Shown piece by piece: positions 1-12,285 of a stretch of 21,644 nt of DNA. A model generated the notes under the pieces. The model searched no databases, was not told the DNA's origin, and saw only the letters and a list, made by a program, of their open reading frames with translations. Source of the DNA: Pezizomycotina sp. ARF18 (taxonomy: Eukaryota > Ascomycota); NCBI GenBank assembly GCA_002224055.1, contig AZLU01000393.1:1-21644 (forward strand), given 5' to 3'. The translations under genes were made by a program, and so were the position numbers. The first letter of the stretch is position 1; every line of letters begins with the position of its first letter.

Positions 1-1
1 A

Positions 2-1289
2 CAAGACTCCACACCTTCGAACACTCCCCACTCACAATATTCCGAGGATACACTACCCCTTTACCGGTCCCTGGACCAATCCTCAAAAAGCGAGACACAG
101 CTCCGCCGACCCAGTACGTCGGATTCCGCGGAAGATATCGTCCCTCGATTTAACGTTTCGGAACACCCCGAGATCCGCCGGCTCTCTCATGGATATTGGA
201 AGACGGACCGTCGTCGAGCAAAATTACAGTTATTCGTACAATCGTCGTGCACGGATGCAAGCAGATGCGCCGGGAGCAGGAGGACACCATCGCGATCGCA
301 GTGGCAGCAATGGAGGAAACAACCTTACAAATGGGTCCAACCCGCTCGAAGGGCCTAGTAGGTGTTCAGCGTGTCAGACCGTTCGACAACGATGTCCACC
401 GTCCGACCAACAACTCCGGACCAAGTAATGGCAATGGCGCTGCATGGCACACCCTGGACCGGAAAACCAACCGCGGCTTGTACAACCTAGTCAAAGTCGG
501 TGGGCAAGAGAGTATCCCGCGCACCATCTACTTTATCTATATTCTCGTCCCGAGGGTTCCCCGAATGGGCAGGTTCGCAGCGAAGAAGAATTACATACTA
601 TCGTTTCTCTCGTAGCCCAGTATACTGACTTTTGATCTAACAGGCATATTACGGACGGGGGGGAAAGTTTGATCACACCGCCAACCGCGAAACGGAGAAT
701 AATGCTCGTAGGGTGCAAAGAATAGGAAGTCGCACGCGATCTACGTTACGGCAGCTGCACAGTCGGGGTGGAGATTCTGTAGAGGACGATCTCCAAATAT
801 CGGAAATTCAGCCTCCTCGACGATCATTACAGCCGATTTTTCAGGCTCCGTTGAATGGATAGGAACTCGAAATCCGGAGGGCAGGGACCTGGCAGATCAG
901 TTCCACTCGCCCAGACTAGACAACAGACCTTTAGTTAGGACCGAGAGGCTGAATCCCCATTGTTGCTCTTTCTGACAGGTTTGTCTTCCCACTTGCTTGG
1001 ATTGCTGAGCATTCTACCCTTTACCGGACCAGAAACGTCTGCGTTACGCGAGAGCCTTTTCGTCCAGTTTCAATTCCACCGACTGAAGGCAACCCACGCC
1101 TTCGACGGCCGTCAATGGACACCGAATCGCTTCCAAGTATTACAACTTTGAGGAATCGAGGAGGTGGGAAACGGGAAATGGTGGAGAAATGTCAACAGAG
1201 GAATGTCTGTCGTGGCTCTCCTTGTTGTCGCTGCCATCGTTACCTTAGTGGTCATTGGGACTATGAAGAGAACGACGTCCACCTCCTAA
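2..1289 (+). CDS. 3' part of Ser/Thr-rich protein with C-terminal membrane anchor (5' end outside window)
   Basis: I do not recognise the family. Coding-like sequence passes through all three frames. Frame 2 is open from base 2 to 352 (Ser/Pro-rich, with HPEIRRLSHGYWKTDRRRAK). Ser/Thr-rich frames follow to about 511. A probable intron lies at 512-643 (donor GTATCC, branch TACTGAC, acceptor CTAACAG). The next exon starts AYYGRGGKFDHTANRETENN; around 853 the frame changes to WIGTRNPEGRDLADQFHSPR, and around 950 to VALSDRFVFPLAWIAEHSTL. The last frame reads KWWRNVNRGMSVV, then a hydrophobic stretch (ALLVVAAIVTLVVIG), then a short basic tail MKRTTSTS and stop at 1287-1289. This suggests a long, probably disordered N-terminal region and one C-terminal transmembrane helix. 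The frame changes are each explained by one missing base, as in the neighbouring genes. Exon limits before 640 are approximate. Function unknown; a fungal serine-rich membrane protein is a guess. Confidence 0.5.
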
Positions 1290-1327
1290 TCGACCTTTTC
1301 TTGACCACCCTTCTTTTCATCTCCGCT

Positions 1328-1361
<34 letters not shown>

Positions 1362-2300
1362 TTGGCGATATTATCTTCTCAAAAGCGATTCCTGTTTTAT
1401 CTCATTTTTGGACGGTTTTTTGGGTTCTCTTGTTCAATAGTTCTCCTTTGTATGAGTAGCGGCTGTTCCATGTTTCTTTGGCGTAAATGATAGGTTATAA
1501 TTAATACCCTCCTCCCAGTCGTGGACGTAGTTTCCTTTAGTCAGCTTTACTTTCTTCCCTCTGTATTATTAGCAAAAAAAGCATTCCCGAAGGGCTCGTC
1601 CCTAAGTATCAGGAGTACTTTGGTTTATTTCCTTCGCTCCCTGTGCTTTTGGTCCCCAGACACTCCTACCACCACCCCCTATCTCCTTTTATTGTATAGG
1701 TGGTCTACTTCTCAGCAAACGGGCGTTGGGCTCAGCTTGTTTCCTTGATTTAACTTCCTGTATTGTATAACTTTCTCTCCGGTTTTTTTTTTTTTTTTTT
1801 TTGACTCTCTGTCTAAACTTCGTCCTGTATTATACGTTTATGATGGATGTACGATGTGACGAGGACCGAAAAAAGTGTACTGTATATACATCACGATGTT
1901 TTGCGCACCGCGCACTTAAAAGACGGAGAATGACAGTTCGGGGCTTAAGTATCGTATAGCATTGTCTTTTTGATGTTTATTTGCAAAATGTACTATAGTT
2001 TTCATGTTTACAGAGTATACGTGATGATGGAGCCGGAAGGGAGGGTTGAGTTTTGGTGTTATAGTACAAAATAAATGGTTGCAGGATACGGAATACTATA
2101 TGGATAGTACGTATTAGAGGCATTTCCTGAGGCCATTGCGGGTTCAAGTTAGAGCCTCATAATAGGTTTTCCCGCGGCAGCTCCTATAGCCCACGATCAT
2201 GAGAGAAACCTTTATTGGAGCGAATGGCGATTGATCGATGTTTTGTCCTCTTTTTTCCCCTTCCTTCTATTCACCTGTCGCGTTTTCCTTCTATGCTTTC
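1290..2300. other. Intergenic, convergent 3' flanks, no gene seen
   Basis: Lies between the stop of the membrane-anchored protein (+) and the stop of TIM8 (-), so it should hold both 3' untranslated regions and polyadenylation signals. It contains a run of 28 A (1332-1359) and a run of 20 T (1783-1802). The longest frames are short, hydrophobic and unlike any known protein. I see no tRNA-like box pair. Confidence 0.6.
1332..1359. repeat. Poly(A) tract, 28 A
   Basis: Uninterrupted run of 28 A, 43 bases after the stop codon of the upstream gene. No target-site duplication or LINE/SINE sequence is seen next to it, so it is read as a simple homopolymer and not as a retroposed tail. Confidence 0.85.
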
Positions 2301-2739
2301 TTACAGTTGATTTCTTATGTTCTCGAGGTGCTTTACAATGACGAGCTGCGAATCGACGAACCGTTCGGCGCAGTTCTTCAGACACGAAGATTCGCCGCTT
2401 TCGACCTTATTGGATGAAATCTTGGTGACGCATTTTTTCCAGCAGATGTCATTGATGTTGTGAACATCTTTATTGTTTTCGGAAGGGAACGGCGCAGAAT
2501 AAGAATTTGGATTTCAACAATTTCCACGTTATTAAATTACAGTATGCAGCAATAAAGTATAAAAGGAATTGAGGGTTTTTTTTTTTTTTTTTTTTGGGGG
2601 GGGGGGGGGAGGAGCCACTAACTCATCTGAAGCTTGCTTTCTGCGTCTCATCCTCTAAGAACCTCGCCAGCTCCTTCTTTTCAGCGGCGCTGAAGTCGTT
2701 TGCGGTAAAGTTCGAAGCGGAAGAGGCCATGTCGTCCAT
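2301..2739 (-). CDS. TIM8: Mitochondrial intermembrane-space import chaperone Tim8, two exons
   Basis: Small Tim protein; with Tim13 it escorts hydrophobic precursors across the mitochondrial intermembrane space to the TIM22 complex. Exon 1 (2739-2623) encodes MDDMASSASNFTANDFSAAE, then KKELARFLEDETQKA. The intron is 2622-2468 (donor GTTAGT). Exon 2 (2467-2301) encodes VHNINDICWKKCVTKISSNK, later ESSCLKNCAERFVDSQLVI and KHLENIRNQL. The twin CX3C motif is intact (CWKKC, 15 residues, CLKNC), which is the Tim8 spacing, and the C-terminal ERF-D helix also fits Tim8. As given, exon 1 hits TGA after QKASFR. One A missing near 2634 would give QKAKLQM, a normal Tim8 helix that splices in frame to NVHNIND. 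Length would be about 94 residues, usual for Tim8. Start chosen at the first ATG; the next Met is at codon 4. The gene is divergent from ADE5,7. The intron carries an unusual C14-A20 tract in the sense strand. Confidence 0.9.
2576..2609. repeat. TIM8: T20-G14 double homopolymer inside the TIM8 intron
   Basis: Twenty T (2576-2595) are followed directly by fourteen G (2596-2609). In the TIM8 sense strand this is C14 then A20, beginning 13 bases after the donor. A pure dG14 run is rare in this AT-rich DNA and can form G-quadruplex or triplex structures. Confidence 0.85.
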
Positions 2740-6469
<3,730 letters not shown>

Positions 6470-6649
6470 TTAGATGTTGGATAATTGTAGCGTAGGGCTC
6501 CAAAAAATAGACCGTGGATATTAGAAGTTCATTTTCATTAAAGATACGAGTTTTATAGTCTATATGTCTAAAAGTCCAAATAAAATGGGATCAACGCTAG
6601 CACAATCTGTGAGGATAATCATTTCTATGAGTATATATACTACTATCCA
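6470..6649. other. Short convergent intergenic spacer ADE5,7 / THR1
   Basis: The 180 AT-rich bases between two converging stop codons must serve as 3' end regions for both genes. Candidate polyadenylation-like AT motifs (ATTAAA at 6537, AATAAA at 6578) are present. No coding potential seen. Confidence 0.6.
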
Positions 6650-7894
6650 CTACGATTCTATGATCTCTGCACCGTTGTAAGCTGGTTCCAGTAGTTTCCA
6701 AGTGCACTTGACGCCCTCTTTCTCGAAGCGCGCTAGGACTTCTTCGGCAATTTGGGAGAAGTTTTCAGTAGCGAGAGCCAGAATGCTCGGCCCCGCACCG
6801 GACAAACAAATACCCAATAGGCCGGGTGTGATTTCGGCGTCATGGAAGCTAATATATCAGGCAGAGCGGGTATCAACCCTTTACGGTAAGGCTGGTGAAC
6901 GCGGTCCTGCATAGCTAAGAATATCAGGTCCGGGTCAGGCGGCGATCTCGTAAGCGCAGTTGTCAGGACCGCCAAACGCTGTAGGTTGAAGATCATGTCC
7001 TTCGCGGTATACTGCTTCGGAAGCACGCTCCTCGCCGTCGCCGTCGACACCTCGAAGTCTGGTATGATCGCGATACATTTTATCTCGCTAGCCCACCCGA
7101 ACCTGATGTAATGGCCGATACCCAACGGGGGCTCCGGAGGCTTCAAGCCCGTATCTAAACCGCCTGCCGGCTCGGGTAATACCTCCGACAGCGGGATTTC
7201 TACCCGCTCGCTATCCTTCGGATCCAGGTCGTTCAGGTACGATCCAAGAAGCCGCCGATCATCGCTGCCGTCACGTTATCAGGGTGCCGCTCGATCATCA
7301 GGCAATAGTCCAGCATGCGGTCCTTGGTCAAATTGAGGCTACCGAGCGCATTGCCCAGCATGACGCCCGCAACAACCGCAGCGCCAGACGAACCGAGCCC
7401 GCGACCCAGCGGAATGTCGTTTTTTATATGTACGTGTGTCCCGCGGGAAAAGTACGCTGGTCGTGACATTTAAGGACATACAGCGCCGTGCGGGTGATAA
7501 GGTTGTGGTCCGATTCAGCGAGACCTCGCCCTCGCCCTCACCTTCATAGGAGATTGTGCAATTGGTTGGAGAATCTGCAGGGGTAGCTTTAGAAGCATCG
7601 ACCGTGACGGTTAAAACGAGCCATATCGAGAGGGAAAGACCGACAACATCGAAACCGGGGCCTGGCGGGGTGGTGGAGAGTGATTAGAAGGCGGAATATA
7701 GCAGGACTACAACAATCACGCAATCGAGACTAGACCAGAGTTTGTCCTACCTATGTTGGCGGACGAGCAAGGAACCTCTGTTTGAAGAGGGGATTAGAAT
7801 CAGCACAAAACTAAAGCTCCACTAGGGAAGAAAGAAAAAAAATAAAAAAGAATCAAGGCCGTCGAATTTCTTTGTACATACTAATAGTAAACAT
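6650..7894 (-). CDS. THR1: Homoserine kinase, three exons including two tiny 5' exons
   Basis: Phosphorylates L-homoserine with ATP, the committed step toward threonine; cytosolic GHMP kinase. Exon 1 is only 13 nt (7894-7882, MFTI plus one base; donor GTATGT). Exon 2 is 27 nt (7777-7751), exon 3 is 7661-6650. The first two joins are exactly in frame and give MFTIKVPCSSANIGPGFDVV, the expected N-terminus. Further motifs: GHMP ATP loop PLGRGLGSSGAAVVAG, MIERHPDNVTAAMIGGF, IKCIAIIPDFEVSTA, AMQDRVHQPYRKGLIP and the C-terminal SGAGPSILALATENF. Four single-base losses break exon 3: ~7519 (restores AESDHNLITRT), ~7440 (AGTHVHI), ~7245 (GGFLGSYLNDL), ~6824 (SHPGLLGICL). With them the protein has about 351 residues, close to yeast Thr1. 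All catalytic motifs are intact. Confidence 0.97.
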
Positions 7895-8397
7895 CTTCGT
7901 AAAGTTGTCTAGTAGCGCCTGCGTTAGGATGGTATATTAATTCGAATCAGATCGCTCCAACTAAAAGAGGAATAGATATTAGCTAGAGCAGTAGCTCAGC
8001 ACGGTTTGATTGAATTGGAGAAATGCAAGGGACAAATTATCTAGTACTTTCCGAGGTAGTACTTTTGAGAGTGATATTTTCGAGAGAGTTTTATTATTCT
8101 TTATTGGCTGTTCTTATTCATAGATTTTTTTTTTCTTCTTATAGCCCTTCTCGTACGAGGTCGTGTTGCTTCGGAGAGAGCTCTAAAGTCTCTGCTCATC
8201 TGCTTGCCAAAAAAAAAAAAAAACGAAAGATAAGATAAGGTCTGTTTTTTTTTTTTTTTTTTTTTTTTTGAGATGAAAATTCGCCGACGCCGGGGCAAGA
8301 GACTGCTGCAGCGATCTACTAATAAGTCCAACTACCACGATCATCTTCTCTTCTCCCTGAGGCCTCATTTATTCTTATTTTTTCAATTTCCTTCTAA
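7895..8397. promoter_or_regulatory. THR1: Upstream region of THR1, low-complexity
   Basis: Holds the THR1 promoter and 5' leader. It contains A14 near 8210 and T25 at 8245-8269. Open frames on both strands at about 8270-8370 look moderately coding (for example GLISRSLQQSLAPASANFHL on the minus strand), but no product is recognised and no splice context supports them. Confidence 0.4.
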
Positions 8398-8655
8398 AGT
8401 CCCTCAACCGGCGAGGGATCTACTACCGGATCGCCATGTATGGATACAAAAGCTGCCCGTGTAGCTACTTGTCCTAGAGAACAGCCAGAGGATATCGGCT
8501 CGAGTTCGCCTCATTTTGGGAGAAAAAAAAAAAAAAAAAAAAGAGAGAGAGAGAGGAAAAGGAGCTCCATGCTGGTTTAACCAACCCAGCCGAGTAGTGG
8601 TCCAGAGGAAGAGATCGGCGACGTTCGACACTCCAGAGACTGGATGGTACATACA
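8398..8655 (+). CDS. Candidate exon(s) of an unidentified protein, weak
   Basis: One frame is open from 8398 except for a single TAA at 8578-8580. It reads STGEGSTTGSPCMDTKAARV and later CPREQPEDIGSSSPHFGR. After a Lys-rich stretch from an A20 run it reads PTQPSSGPEEEIGDVRHSRD and WMVHT, then meets a perfect donor GTAAGT at 8656. A pyrimidine-rich acceptor (TTCCTGCACCAG) lies at about 8789-8800. The first Met is at 8440. Composition is protein-like but no family is recognised, and the internal A20 and stop argue for either errors or chance. Confidence 0.2.
8522..8556. repeat. A21 followed by (GA)n
   Basis: A run of about 21 A, then a GAGAGAGAGAGAG dinucleotide stretch. Simple repeat within the weak candidate exon. 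Confidence 0.8.
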
Positions 8656-8828
8656 GTAAGTAGTACTCGAGCTAGCAACATTGCGAGCTGCATTGGCCCC
8701 GCCAATTGTCGTGGCCCTCACACACCATAACTTGTATCCCTCCGGAATCTCACTCTTTTCTCTTTACCTTCTCTTTCCTTTTTCCTGCACCAGGGGTAAG
8801 CTGATGTTTTTCCGCTGAAGTACGTCCC

Positions 8829-9040
8829 AAAGAAAAAAAAATAAAAAATAAAATAAAAAATAAAAAATAAAAAATAAAAATAAAATAAAAAAAAATAAAA
8901 ATAAAAAATAAAAAATAAAAAATAAAAATAAAAAAATAAAAAAATCAAAGAGTAGAAAAGAAAAAAAGAGGAAAAAAAAATAAATAAAAATAAAAATAAA
9001 TAAATAAAAAAAATAAATAAATAAAAAAAAAAAAAAAAAA
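8829..9040. repeat. A/T microsatellite (A3-10 T)n, about 210 bp
   Basis: Purely A and T apart from a short GA-rich interruption (8945-8970). Units of 3 to 10 A end in one T and are imperfectly repeated. It is the largest repeat in the window and will be hard to assemble. The long Phe/Tyr-rich frame on its minus strand is an artefact of the repeat. Confidence 0.95.
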
Positions 9041-9061
9041 TGAAAGAATAAGTTACTGGTT

Positions 9062-9665
9062 ATGGCATCCTTTGCTAAAGCCCTTCAACAAAGAAAGGTT
9101 GAAAGAATGAAAAGGAGACAAAGGATACACTACCAGCAGTATATCTATTATACGGACGATATATTGCAAGATTTTATCCACATTTCCTTTGTCCTCTGTA
9201 ACAATTTGCAGTTTAAAGTAAGATATCCATTGCTAAAAGGGTAAACAGCTCTTGTTCTTTTCGAGGTCCTTTTTCGAGCAAAGATGACGTTACTTTCCTC
9301 CGGATACATCGGAAGAGCAAATATCCACACATCCACACAAGGTTTGTGGGAAAAAAGTAAAACAAGGATATCGGAGGAAGGTTTGAATATGAATACGATA
9401 TCCCGGAGAAAGAGCGAGTGGGAAAGAATGTGAGAATGTGAAGAACGGAGAGAAGAGGGATTTTCCATCCTTCTCGTCTCCTAACCAATAATACTATATT
9501 AAGGTTTCTTTTTCTTTTCTTTTTCGTTTTCTTTTTTTTTTCTTTCTTTTTTTCTTTTTTTAGGAAAGTAAAAACCAGCTACAGCCTACAGATGCACCTC
9601 CATCACACATCCTACCCCCTATGCATGAGCATGAGGAGGACATGGGGGTTAAAGACGTGAAGTAG
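9062..9665 (+). CDS. Candidate spliced gene of unknown product, weak; best part is a 3' exon at 9564-9665
   Basis: The clearest piece is 9564-9665. After a long pyrimidine tract ending TTTTTTTAG, the frame reads ESKNQLQPTDAPPSHILPP, then MHEHEEDMGVKDVK and TAG, like an acidic C-terminus. Upstream pieces that could belong are MASFAKALQQRKVERMKRRQ from an ATG at 9062, a 49-codon frame at 9284-9433 (MTLLSSGYIGRANIHTS at its start), and ENVKNGEKRDFPSFSSPN in the next frame. Joining them needs frame changes like those in the known genes. No family recognised; the exon order is inference. Confidence 0.22.
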
Positions 9666-9813
9666 GCTTGGGGTGGTGGTTGACATTCGGCTGTTATATA
9701 TTATTATCGTCATTATTTCGTCGGTTCCGTGGAATACTTAATCAATGTAGGGCCCTCTCCCTCTCCTCCTTTGCGCTGGAAATATTTTTACGAACGTTTT
9801 TCTCAATATATCC

Positions 9814-10200
9814 ATGACGCTGCTTCCTTCTTACTGCAACATCCGGATTATTCCTTCCGGTATATTTTCTTCCTATAAGAAAACGACGTTTTCTTTGTTA
9901 TTTGTTTTGCTTTGAAGTCTCCTGAGGCCGAAGTATCCGGGAATACAAAGCTGATCTTCTATACCCAAAGGAAGAAAGACCTCCAAGCGGATAAGTGGAG
10001 GTATCTCGATACTTGTTTCCTTTTTCTTCCCTTTCCTTTATTTATTTACTTGAAACCAATTACTTTGGGCTGGTCCCACAATTATCCCTTTAAAGCAAGA
10101 GCTTGTGCCCAGCCCAGATCGATCTTGTTCCTGCCAAGGCGAGTAGCACGAGATTGAACGTCAAAAAGGTTACCCTAAAAGTGAAACGGGCTTTTCGAAA
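9814..10200 (+). CDS. Candidate small spliced gene or 5' exons of the next gene, weak
   Basis: An exon at 9918-10000 reads SPEAEVSGNTKLIFYTQRKK then DLQADKW. It ends at a donor GTATCT and can be joined in frame over a 95-nt intron (10001-10095, acceptor TTTAAAG). The next exon reads KSLCPAQIDLVPAKASSTRL then NVKKVTLKVKRAFRKFN. A possible first exon starts at the ATG at 9814 (MTLLPSYCNIRIIPS) with donor GTATAT at 9860, but that join is out of frame as given. No stop is met until 10291, inside the next gene, so this may be a separate gene with an undetected frame break or leader exons of the following one. Product unknown. Confidence 0.2.
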
Positions 10201-10209
10201 ATTCAACAT

Positions 10210-10233
10210 TCTATATTTATATATATTCATTAT
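10210..10233 (+). promoter_or_regulatory. TATA-like AT stretch before the 10249 gene
   Basis: TATATTTATATATATTCATTAT lies 16-40 bases before the ATG at 10249. It may act as a TATA element or be part of an AT-rich leader; it is close to the start for a TATA box. Confidence 0.25.
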
Positions 10234-10248
10234 AAGAGAGGCGCGACA

Positions 10249-11344
10249 ATGCCGAGTGCAATGTCTAACGTTCCTGAGGTCATTGACTTGACCGACGAGC
10301 TACTGCCGTCTTATGAGAGCGTTACCGGGGACCGCTCGCCCTTTACGCGACAGGAAATGCGGGAGTGTCCACGACCTGTCGCAGACGAGCGACTTCACAT
10401 GCCTAAGCTACCATTACACGGCAATATCAGTACTCTCCTAATACGCAGGCCATGGGGCGAAGCAAATGCGCCACCCAAATCATCCGGCTGGAAAACGGAT
10501 CGTCAACGCGAAACTCGTCCTGCGAAAGCTTTGGCCGCCCCCTAGCGAGTCGGCCTGGCAGTCGTGGTTCTCCAGTCGCAGAAACATTAAGAGGAGGATC
10601 AACAGTAGCAGAAGCAGCACGATCGTCCGAACGATTATCTCGCCCGCCGCTTGCATTTTCCAGCTCACCTACCTCTTCGCGGTCGTCCTCTTCCTACCCC
10701 TCGCCATTATCCCCTAGCTCTTACACCTGCACACCTGAAAACTCCTCGAATTCCGACTGCATTATCTCGACGCCGGAGGATCCTTGCATAGCAAGCATTA
10801 ACTATCCCAAAACTAGACTTGCTTCGACAGTCAAGATTACTGTAGGAAGCCCTCTACCCTTCGACATGAAAATGAAAAAGGTAGACTTTGGGACAAGGTC
10901 CCACGGTAAGTGCAAGCCATAGGAATAGTTCTTTTTGTTTAGTTTATATATATATTATGTTATATTATGTGTTGAATATGATACTAATATACTTTTGGAA
11001 TAGAATTCACTTCCCCCGATGGCAGGACTTATGTTTGGCGATACGACATGCTAGTTGGGTCATCCATGAGGTCCGTCTAATAATCCTCTGCCTTTCCCCC
11101 CTTTTTTTTTTAACAAAATACCCTATTCCTAATACGTCTGCAAACAGTCTTTATTGTACCTCTGGCGGTCTCACCCATAAGGGATAAAAGTAGCGACGAT
11201 GAAAGGGCCGTTTCGATGATCGAATCCTTAGTGAGGAGCGATCGAAAACTGCGAGTGGATACTGACTGGGTCAATGAAGAGGTGGCTTTGGTCACAGCTT
11301 TGGTCATGCTCAAAAGGAAAAGACCGAAAACAAGGCGTCAGTAA
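10249..11344 (+). CDS. Ser-rich fungal protein with conserved C-terminal domain, three exons (DUF6593/tubby-like, tentative)
   Basis: Exon 1 (10249-10905) begins MPSAMSNVPEVIDLTDELLP followed by SYESVTG, then becomes a Ser/Pro-rich low-complexity segment. One missing base between about 10450 and 10550 shifts the frame from WGEANAPPKSSGWK to the Ser-rich frame. Intron 1 is 10906-11003 (donor GTAAGT, branch ACTAATA, acceptor GGAATAG) and joins in frame. Exon 2 (11004-11070) reads FTSPDGRTYVWRYDMLVGSS. Intron 2 is 11071-11147 (branch CTAAT, acceptor AAACAG). Exon 3 encodes FIVPLAVSPIRDKSSDDERA, then VALVTALVMLKRKRPKTRR and TAA at 11342-11344; this last join needs one more base. The acidic LPSYE-type N-terminus, the DGR-Y-WR strand and the final hydrophobic helix with a basic tail resemble fungal DUF6593 proteins, from memory. 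Function unknown. Confidence 0.6.
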
Positions 11345-11626
11345 TTAGCCAATATTTATGGCTTCAAATATTGGGTTTCCAAAAAAAAAAAAGAGAGAGA
11401 AACCTTTCTGGCTCTAGTCAATAAGATATCGAGGTTTTTTTTTTTTTTTTTGGTGGGGGGAGGGGCGAAGGCGATAAGGAAGAAGAAAAGTGGCATCAAC
11501 CCCGCCCTTTGACGGGTATATTTATTTTGAAGATTTGGATTCTCATTTCAAGCTCAGCATAGCTCTGGGGGTAGTATAAGTTGGCGTTTATGGTAATAGT
11601 TAAGTGACCTAGGTTCTTTCTTTCTT

Positions 11627-11630
11627 TTAA

Positions 11631-11661
<31 letters not shown>

Positions 11662-11669
11662 TTTATTTT
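11627..11669. repeat. (TTTTTA)n microsatellite
   Basis: About seven copies of an A followed by 4-5 T. It is the same family of simple repeat as at 8829-9040 and 19616-19646. Confidence 0.85.
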
Positions 11670-11727
11670 CAAACCTGTTAATGTTTAAATGGGAAGCGGT
11701 TTCGGGCGTTTCTGCTTAAATTTATTT

Positions 11728-11759
11728 GATCCGACGCATCACGTCCGGTGTATCGGATC
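11728..11759. other. Interrupted stem-loop GATCCGA...TCGGATC
   Basis: Arms at 11728-11734 and 11753-11759 are perfectly complementary (7 bp). Inside them CAC-GTCCG-GTG can form a second small hairpin. It lies in the 3' flank of two converging genes. Function unknown. Confidence 0.35.
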
Positions 11760-12285
11760 CCTGGTCTTTTGCGCCTGTCTCAGTATTTGAGATTTGCGCG
11801 CTGCTCTGATATATCGTTCAAAAACCACCCGCCGTGTGGAGTATATCATAATGTATCACCATTGCGAAAAAAAGAAAGCAAAGGTTGCACAAAGGCCCTC
11901 TCCATTGTCTGTCAAATTCCTCAGATATAAAGTCCTGTCACGTAGGTGTTCAAAGCGAGCTCTTTGGGACAAAGTTGATGATCGATCGTATATGTTAATG
12001 ATTTGTATTATAAGGCAGCCGTGGAAGCTTTCCCGTCTTAGGCATATATGAGCCGGTCTATAATGAAGCTGAGACTCGGAGAGAAAAAAGAAAAGGAAAG
12101 TCGTGGACGGCTTGATGATACATCGTTCCAGAACAAACGGTAATATTATCCGTACCTCTATGCTCGACAGGAAATGTCTCCCTCAAGCCTCCTCCCCTCC
12201 AAATATGCGCCATGGAAGAAGAAAAGGAAAAAAAGAAGAAAAATAATCATGCTCGACGGAACAACTCCTCCTCGATCCTAACGTC

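Larger units (their letters stand above)
11345..12285. other. Intergenic, convergent 3' flanks, no gene seen
   Basis: Lies between the stop codons of the Ser-rich gene (+) and SPC1 (-). It contains A and T runs near 11381 and 11434, a (TTTTTA)n stretch and an interrupted inverted repeat at 11728-11759. Frames at 11748-12051 are short and unlike known proteins. Confidence 0.55.

Noticed and set aside
1332-1359. Poly(A) run as the tail of a retroposed element
   Set aside because: No element body, no target-site duplication, and similar runs occur on both strands across the window.
2130-2160. tRNA B-box-like GGGTTCAAGTTAG, and GGTTCGAGTTT near 2786
   Set aside because: Neither ends in the required CC, no matching A box lies upstream, and no acceptor or T-stem pairing can be formed.
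7960-8040. tRNA A-box-like TAGCTCAGCACGG
   Set aside because: The D-stem does not close and no B box follows at a suitable distance.
8718-8948. Minus-strand Phe/Tyr-rich open frame of 76 codons
   Set aside because: It is a translation of the A(n)T microsatellite; composition alone explains it.
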